A stretch of 64,000 bases of DNA, taken from NCBI GenBank assembly GCA_963680875.1, contig OY804579.1, positions 49,316,536 to 49,380,535 on the forward strand, given 5' to 3'. Shown in pieces: positions 57,133 through 64,000 of the stretch. Source of the stretch: Bathymodiolus brooksi (Eukaryota > Mollusca > Bivalvia > Mytilida > Modiolidae). Numbering within the stretch: the first letter of the stretch is position 1; every line of letters starts with the position of its first letter. The notes beneath the pieces are model-generated. The model was not told the DNA's origin. It made no database searches and saw nothing but the letters and a program-made list of their open reading frames with translations. Made by a program: the position numbers and the translations under genes.

Positions 57133-59575
57133 CTACCCTCATTCCCCTGGGGCACTAAATATGATGATATGTTACAATTCTCATTAGCTTAAGGCACTCA
57201 ATAAGATGATATGTTACTACCCTAATTACACTGGGGCACTCAATAAGATGGTATGTTGCAATCCTCATTCCCATGATGAACTCAATTAGATGGTACGTTA
57301 CTATCCTCATTCCCATCAGGTACGCAATAAGATGGTATGTTACTATCCTCATTCCCCTGGGGCACTAAATAAGATGATATGTTACTATCCTCATTCCCAT
57401 GAGGCACTCAATAAAATTGTATGTTGCTATCCTCATTCCCCTGGGGCACTCAATAAGATGACATATTACAATTCCCATTACTCGGAGGCACTCAATACGA
57501 TGGTATGTTACTATCCTCATTACCATGAGGCACTCAATAAGATGGTACCTTACTTATCCTCATTCTCATGTGGCACTCAATAAGATGGCATGTTACTATC
57601 CTCATTCCCATGAGGCACTCAATAAAATGGTATGTTGCTATCCTCATTCCCCTGGGGCACTCAATTTGATGACATGTTACAATTATCATTGCCCAGAGAC
57701 AATCAATAAGATTATATGTTATTACCCTCATTACTCTGGGACACTCAATAAGATGGTATGTTGCTACCCTCATTCCCTTGAGGCACTCAATAAGATTACA
57801 TGTTACAATTCTCATTACTCGGACGCACTCCAATAAGATGATATATTACTACCCTCTTTACTCTGGGGCACTCAATAAGATGGTATGTTGTTATCTTCAT
57901 TCCCCTGAGGCACTCAATAAGATGGCATGTTACTATCCTCATTCCCATGAGGCACTCAATAAAATGGTATGTTGCTATCCTCATTCCCCTGGGGTACTCA
58001 ATAAGATGACATGTTACAATTATCATTGCCCGGAGACAATCAATAAGTTGATATGTTACTACCCTCATTCCCCTGAGTCACTCAATATGATGGTATGTTA
58101 CCATTCTCATTCCCATGAGGCACTCAATAAGATGGTATGGTATTACCCTCATTACCATGAGGCACACCAATAAGATGATATGTTACTACCCTCATTCTCC
58201 TGGGACACTCAATAATATGGTATGTTACTATCCTCATTACCATGAGGCACTCAATAAGATGATATGTTGCTACCCTCATTACCCTGGGACACTAAATAAG
58301 ATTACATGTTACAATTCTCATTTCTCGAGCGCACTCCAATAAGTTGATATATTATTACCCTCATTCCCATGGAACACTCAATAAGATGATATGTTGCTAC
58401 CCTCATTCTCTTGAGGCACTCAATAAGATGATATGTTGCCACCCTCATTACCCTGGGGCAGTAAATAAGATGATAATTATGTAGCTACCCTCATTCCCCA
58501 GAGGTACTCTATCAGATGATATGTTACTAGCCTCATTCGCCTGGGGCACTAAATCAGATGATATGTTGCTACCCTCATTCCCCTGGGGCACTAAATAAGA
58601 TGATATGTTACAGTTTTCATTAGCTTGAGGCACTCAATAAGATGAAATATTACTACCCTCATTCCCATGAGGCACTCAATAAGATGGTATGTTGCTATCA
58701 TCATTCCCCTGCGGCACTCAATAAGATGATATGTTGCTATCCTCATTACCCTGAGGCACTCAATACGATGATATGTTGCTACACTCATTACCCTGGGGCA
58801 CTCAATAAGATGGTATGTTACTACTCTCATTACACTGAGGCACTCAATAAGATGATAAGTTACTATCCTCATTCCCTTAAGGCATTCAATAAGATGGTAT
58901 GTTGATATCATCATTAACCTGGGGCATTCAATAAGATGATATGTTACTATCCTCATTACCCTTGGGCACTCAATAAGATGATGTGTTAAACTTCTCATTC
59001 CCCTGGGGAACTAAATAAGATGATATGTTACAGTTTTCATTAGCCTGAGGCACTCAATAAGATGAAATATTACTACCCTCATTCCCATGAGGCACTCAAT
59101 AAGATGGTATGTTGCTATCATCATTCCCCTGCGGCACTCAATAAGATGATATGTTGCTATCCTCATTGCCCTGAGGCACTCAATACGATGATATGTTGCT
59201 ACACTCATTACCCTGGGGCACTCAATAAGATGGTATGTTACTACTCTCATTACCCTGAGGCACTCAATAAGATGATAAGTTACTATCCTCATTCCCTTAA
59301 GGCATTCAATTAGATGGTATGTTGATAGCATCATTAACCTGGGGCACTCAATAAGATGTTATGTTACTATCCTCATTACACTGGGGCACTCAATAAGATG
59401 ATGTGTTAAAATTCTCATTCCCCTGGGGCACTAAATAAGATGATATGTTACAGTTTTCATTAGCCTGAGGCACTCAATAAGATGAAATATTACTACCCTC
59501 ATTCCCATGAGGCACTCAATAAGATGGTATGTTGCTATCATCATTCCCCTGCGGCACTCAATAAGATGATATGTT
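57133..59575. repeat. Higher-order block 2
   Basis: The first part matches block 1. The block as a whole recurs 2,443 bp downstream (block 3). It contains two full 420-bp subunits starting with tagcctgaggcactcaataa-type units at 58621 and 59041, and a partial third at 59461. Confidence 0.75.
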
Positions 59576-62128
59576 GCGACCCTCATTTCCCTGGGGCACT
59601 AAATATGATGATATGTTACAATTCTCATTAGCTTAAGGCACTCAATAAGATGATAGTTACTACCCTAATTACACTGGGGCACTCAATAAGATGGTATGTT
59701 GCAATCCTCATTCCCATGATGAACTCAATTAGATGGTACGTTACTATCCTCATTCCCATGAGGTACGCAATAAGATGGTATGTTACTATCCTCATTCCCC
59801 TGGGGCACTAAATAAGATGATATGTTACTATCCTCATTCCCATGAGGCACTCAATAAAATTGTATGTTGCTATCCTCATTCCCCTGGGGCACTCAATAAG
59901 ATGACATATTACAATTCCCATTACTCGGAGGCACTCAATACGATGGTATGTTACTATCCTCATTACCATGAGGCACTCAATAAGATGGTACCTTACTTAT
60001 CCTCATTCTCATGTGGCACTCAATAAGATGGCATGTTACTATCCTCATTCCCATGAGGCACTCAATAAAATGGTATGTTGCTATCCTCATTCCCCTTGGG
60101 CACTCAATTTGATGACATGTTACAATTATCATTGCCCAGAGACAATCAATAAGATTATATGTTACTACCCTCATTACTCTGGGACACTCAATAAGATGGT
60201 ATGTTGCTACCCTCATTCCCTTAAGGCACTCAATAAGATTACATGTTACAATTCTCATTACTCGGACGCACTCCAATAAGATGATATATTACTACCCTCT
60301 TTACTCTGGGGCACTCAATAAGATGGTATGTTGTTATCTTCATTCCCCTGAGGCACTCAATAAGATGGCATGTTACTATGCTCATTCCCATGAGGCACTC
60401 AATAAAATGGTATGTTGCTATCCTCATTCCCCTGGGGTACTCAATAAGATGACATGTTACAATTATCATTGCCCGGAGACAATCAATAAGATGATATGTT
60501 ACTACCCTCATTCCCCTGAGTCACTCAATATGATGGTATGTTACCATTCTCATTCCCATGAGGCACTCAATAAGATGGTATGCTATTACCCTCATTACCA
60601 TGAGGCACACCAATAAGATGATATGTTACTACCCTCATTCTCCTGGGACACTCAATAATATGGTATGTTACTATCCTCATTACCATGAGGCACTCAATAA
60701 GATGATATGTTGCTACCCTCATTACCCTGGGGCACTCAATAAGATTACATGTTACAATTCTCATTTCTCGAACGCACTCCAATAAGTTGATATATTATTA
60801 CCCTCATTCCCATGGAACACTCAATAAGATGATATGTTGCTACCCTCATTCCCTTGAGGCACTCAATAAGATGATATGTTGCCACCCTCATTACCCTGGG
60901 GCACTAAATAAGATGATAATTATGTAGCTACCCTCATTCCCCAGAGGTACTCTATCAGATGATATGTTACTAGCCTCATTCGCCTGGGGCACTAAATCAG
61001 ATGATATGTTGCTACCCTCATTCCCCTGGGGCACTAAATAAGATGATATGTTACAGTTTTCATTAGCTTGAGGCACTCAATAAGATGAAATATTACTACC
61101 CTCATTCCCATGAGGCACTCAATAAGATGGTATGTTGCTATCATCATTCCCCTGCGGCACTCAATAAGATGATATGTTGCTATCCTCATTACCCTGAGGC
61201 ACTCAATACGATGATATGTTGCTACACTCATTACCCTGGGGCACTCAATAAGATGGTATGTTACTACTCTCATTACACTGAGGCACTCAATAAGATGATA
61301 AGTTACTATCCTCATTCCCTTAAGGCATTCAATAAGATGGTATGTTGATATCATCATTAACCTGGGGCATTCAATAAGATGATATGTTACTATCCTCATT
61401 ACCCTTGGGCACTCAATAAGATGATGTGTTAAACTTCTCATTCCCCTGGGGAACTAAATAAGATGATATGTTACAGTTTTCATTAGCCTGAGGCACTCAA
61501 TAAGATGAAATATTACTACCCTCATTCCCATGAGGCACTCAATAAGATGGTATGTTGCTATCATCATTCCCCTGCGGCACTCAATAAGATGATATGTTGC
61601 TATCCTCATTGCCCTGAGGCACTCAATACGATGATATGTTGCCACACTCATTACCCTGGGGCACTCAATAAGATGGTATGTTACTACTCTCATTACCCTG
61701 AGGCACTCAATAAGATGATAAGTTACTATCCTCATTCCCTTAAGGCATTCAATTAGATGGTATGTTGATAGATTCATTAACCTGGGGCACTCAATAAGAT
61801 GTTATGTTACTATCCTCATTACACTGGGGCACTCAATAAGATGATGTGTTAAAATTCTCATTCCCCTGGGGCACTAAATAAGATGATATGTTACAGTTTT
61901 CATTAGCCTGAGGCACTCAATAAGATGAAATATTACTACCCTCATTCCCATGAGGCACTCAATAAGATGGTATGTTGCTATCATCATTCCCCTGCGGCAC
62001 TCAATAAGATGATATGTTGCTACCCTCATTTCCCTGGGGCACTAAATATGATGATATGTTACAATTCTCATTAGCTTAAGGCACTCAATAAGATGATAGT
62101 TACTACCCTAATTACACTGGGGCACTCA
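59576..62128. repeat. Higher-order block 3 (near-identical to block 2)
   Basis: Offset 2,443 bp from block 2 throughout, with only rare differences (for example gatagcatcatt against gatagattcatt at 59328/61771). It ends where atgatgtgttaaaattctca begins at 62134. Confidence 0.75.
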
Positions 62129-62133
62129 ATAAG

Positions 62134-63560
62134 ATGATGTGTTAAAATTCTCATTCCCCTCAGGCGCTCAATAAGATGATATGTTACTTCCCTCATTCCC
62201 CTGGGGCACTCAATAATATAGTATGTTAATATCCACATTACCCAGAGGCACTCAATAAGATGATATGTTGCTACCCTCATACCCCTGGGGCACTCCATAA
62301 GATGACATGTTGCAATTCTCATTACCCAGAAGAACTCAATAAGATGATATATTACTACTTGCATTCCACTCGGGCACTCAATAAGATGATATGTTGCTAC
62401 CCTCAATCCGCAGAGGCAGTCAATAAGATGATATGTTGCTATCCTCATTATCCTGAGGTACTCAATACGATATGTTACTACCCTCATTCCCCTGGGGCAC
62501 TCAATATGATGATATGTTACAATTCTCATTAGCTTAAGGCACTCAATAAGATGATATGTTACTACCCTCATGACCCTGGGGCACTCAATAAGATGGTATG
62601 TTGCAATCCTCATTCCCATGATGCACTGAATTAGATGGTACGTTACTATCCTCATTCCCATGAGGTACTCAATAATATGGTATGTTACTATCCTCATTCC
62701 CCTGGGGCACTAAATAAGATGATATGTTGATACCCTCATTCCCCTGAGGCACTCAATAAGATGGTATTTTACTACTCTCATTACCCTGAGGCACTCAATA
62801 AGATGATATGTTGCTATCCTCATTCCCCTGGTGCACTCAATAAGATGATAAGTTACTATCCTCATTCCCTTAAGGCATTCAATAAGATGGTATGTTGATA
62901 TCATCATTAACTTGGGGCACTCAATAAGATGATATGTTACTATCCTCATTACCCTGGGGCACTCAATAAGATGATGTGTTAAAATTCTCATTCCCCTCAG
63001 GCGCTCAATAAGATGATATATTACTACCCTCATTCCCCTGGGGCACTCAATAATATGGTATGTTAATATCCACATTACCCAGAGGCACTCAATAAGATGA
63101 TATGTTGCTACCCTCATACCCCTGGGGCACTCCATATGATGACATGTTGCAATTCTCATTTCCCAGAAGCACTCAATAAGATGATATATTACTACTTGCA
63201 TTCCACTCGGGCACTCAATAAGATGATATGTTGCTACCCTCAATCCGCAGAGGCAGTCAATAAGATGATATGTTGCTATCCTCATTATCCTGAGGTACTC
63301 AATACGATATGTTACTACCCTCATTCCCCTGGGGCACTAAATATGATGATATGTTACAATTCTCATTAGCTTAAGGCACTCAATAAGATGATATGTTACT
63401 ACCCTCATTACCCTGGGGCACTCAATAAGATGGTATGTTGCAATCCTCATTCCCATGAAGCACCCAATTAGATGGTACGTTACTATCCTCATTCCCATGA
63501 GGTACTCAATAAGATGGTATGTTACTATCCTCATTCCCCTGGGGCACTAAATAAGATGAT
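62134..63560. repeat. Higher-order pair with 837-bp shift
   Basis: 62134-62720 recurs from 62971 at a constant offset of 837 bp (20 units less 3 bp). It starts with atgatgtgttaaaattctca and includes atatccacattacccagag and ccctcaatccgcagaggca. Confidence 0.7.
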
Positions 63561-64000
63561 ATGTTGATACCTTCATTCCCATGAGGCACTCAATAAAATG
63601 TATGTTGCTATCCTCATTCCCCTGGGGCACTCAATAAGATGACATGTTACAATTCTCATTACTCGGAGGCACTCAATACGATGGTATGTTACTATCCTCA
63701 TTACCATGAGGCACTCAATAAGATGGTATCTTACTTATCCTCATTCTCATGTGGCACTCAATAAGATGGCATGTTACTATCCTCATTCCTCTGGGGCACT
63801 CAATAAGATGACATGTTACAATTATCATTTCCCGGAGACAATCAATAAGATGATATGTTACTACCCTCATTACTCTGGGGCACTCAATAAGATGGTATGT
63901 TGCTACCCTCATTCCCCTGAGGCACTCAATAAGATTACATGTTACAATTCTCATTACTCGGACGCACTCCAATGAGATGATATATTACTACCCTCTTTAC

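Larger units (their letters stand above)
52340..64000. repeat. 42-bp minisatellite array (~275 units), runs off the window
   Basis: A tandem repeat with a basic unit of 42 bp. Conserved parts on the plus strand: gcactcaataagatg, a tatgtta or tatgttg block, ctacc or ctatc, ctcatt, and a variable cccctgggg, cccatgagg or accctggggc segment. Units differ at a few preferred positions. Since 42 = 14 codons, one plus frame reads as repeats of MICYYPHSPGALNK and one minus frame as MRVVTYHLIECPRG. Units with 1-bp and 3-bp indels (gcactccaat, ttacttatcc, ctcaatacgatatgt) break these frames regularly, and none exceeds about 220 residues. It is therefore read as non-coding satellite. Confidence 0.95.

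Noticed and set aside
52314..63975. Dozens of open frames of 60-218 codons on both strands in the satellite
   Set aside because: They are translations of the 42-bp unit in two frames; they end at random indels and have no consistent start, splice signal or partner exon.
52340..64000. CRISPR-like regular repeats
   Set aside because: Units are contiguous with no unique spacers, and the DNA is eukaryotic.

Overview
The window is eukaryotic and AT-rich. It has intron-split genes, no operons, and many dispersed retroelement, SINE and MITE remnants. The SINE tail, the reverse-transcriptase remnants and several short dispersed repeats are, from memory, of kinds common in bivalve genomes. A bivalve mollusc, probably a mytilid mussel, is the best guess; this is an inference and no database was searched.

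1-16,700 (minus strand): part of a large polycystin-1/REJ (receptor for egg jelly) type gene. Six exons can be placed by splice sites and reading phase: 16699-16389, 8053-5400, 3378-3142, 2425-2256, 1371-1198 and 288-100. They join without a phase break into about 1,244 residues: a PKD-like ectodomain, several PKD repeats, then the N-terminal half of a REJ domain. The gene runs off the window at base 1, and its 5' end is not seen. Its introns hold SINEs, hairpin elements, a 180-bp tandem repeat, a broken Tc1-like transposon and retroelement scraps.

3,725-9,082 and 33,248-38,577: two near-identical arms of about 5.3 kb in opposite orientation, separated by about 24 kb. Each carries the giant PKD exon. 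The left copy belongs to the gene. The right copy has one single-base deletion that breaks the frame, and no flanking exons were found beside it.

16,700-33,248 and 38,578-52,340: repeat-rich DNA with no securely recognised host gene. It contains two LINE fragments, several fragments of a Penelope-like (tentative) reverse-transcriptase element with its tail, an unusual decayed transposon-like gene of unfamiliar type (45.5-47.4 kb), a clean 225-bp MITE, tandem repeats carrying nuclear-receptor-like half sites, a cluster of promoter-like motifs near 30.5 kb, and a possible signal-peptide first exon at 51,284.

52,340-64,000: a 42-bp minisatellite of roughly 275 units that continues past the window. 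Because 42 is divisible by three it opens spurious reading frames on both strands. It has higher-order structure with 420-bp, 837-bp, 2,066-bp and 2,443-bp periods, and some blocks look nearly identical, which implies recent segmental amplification.
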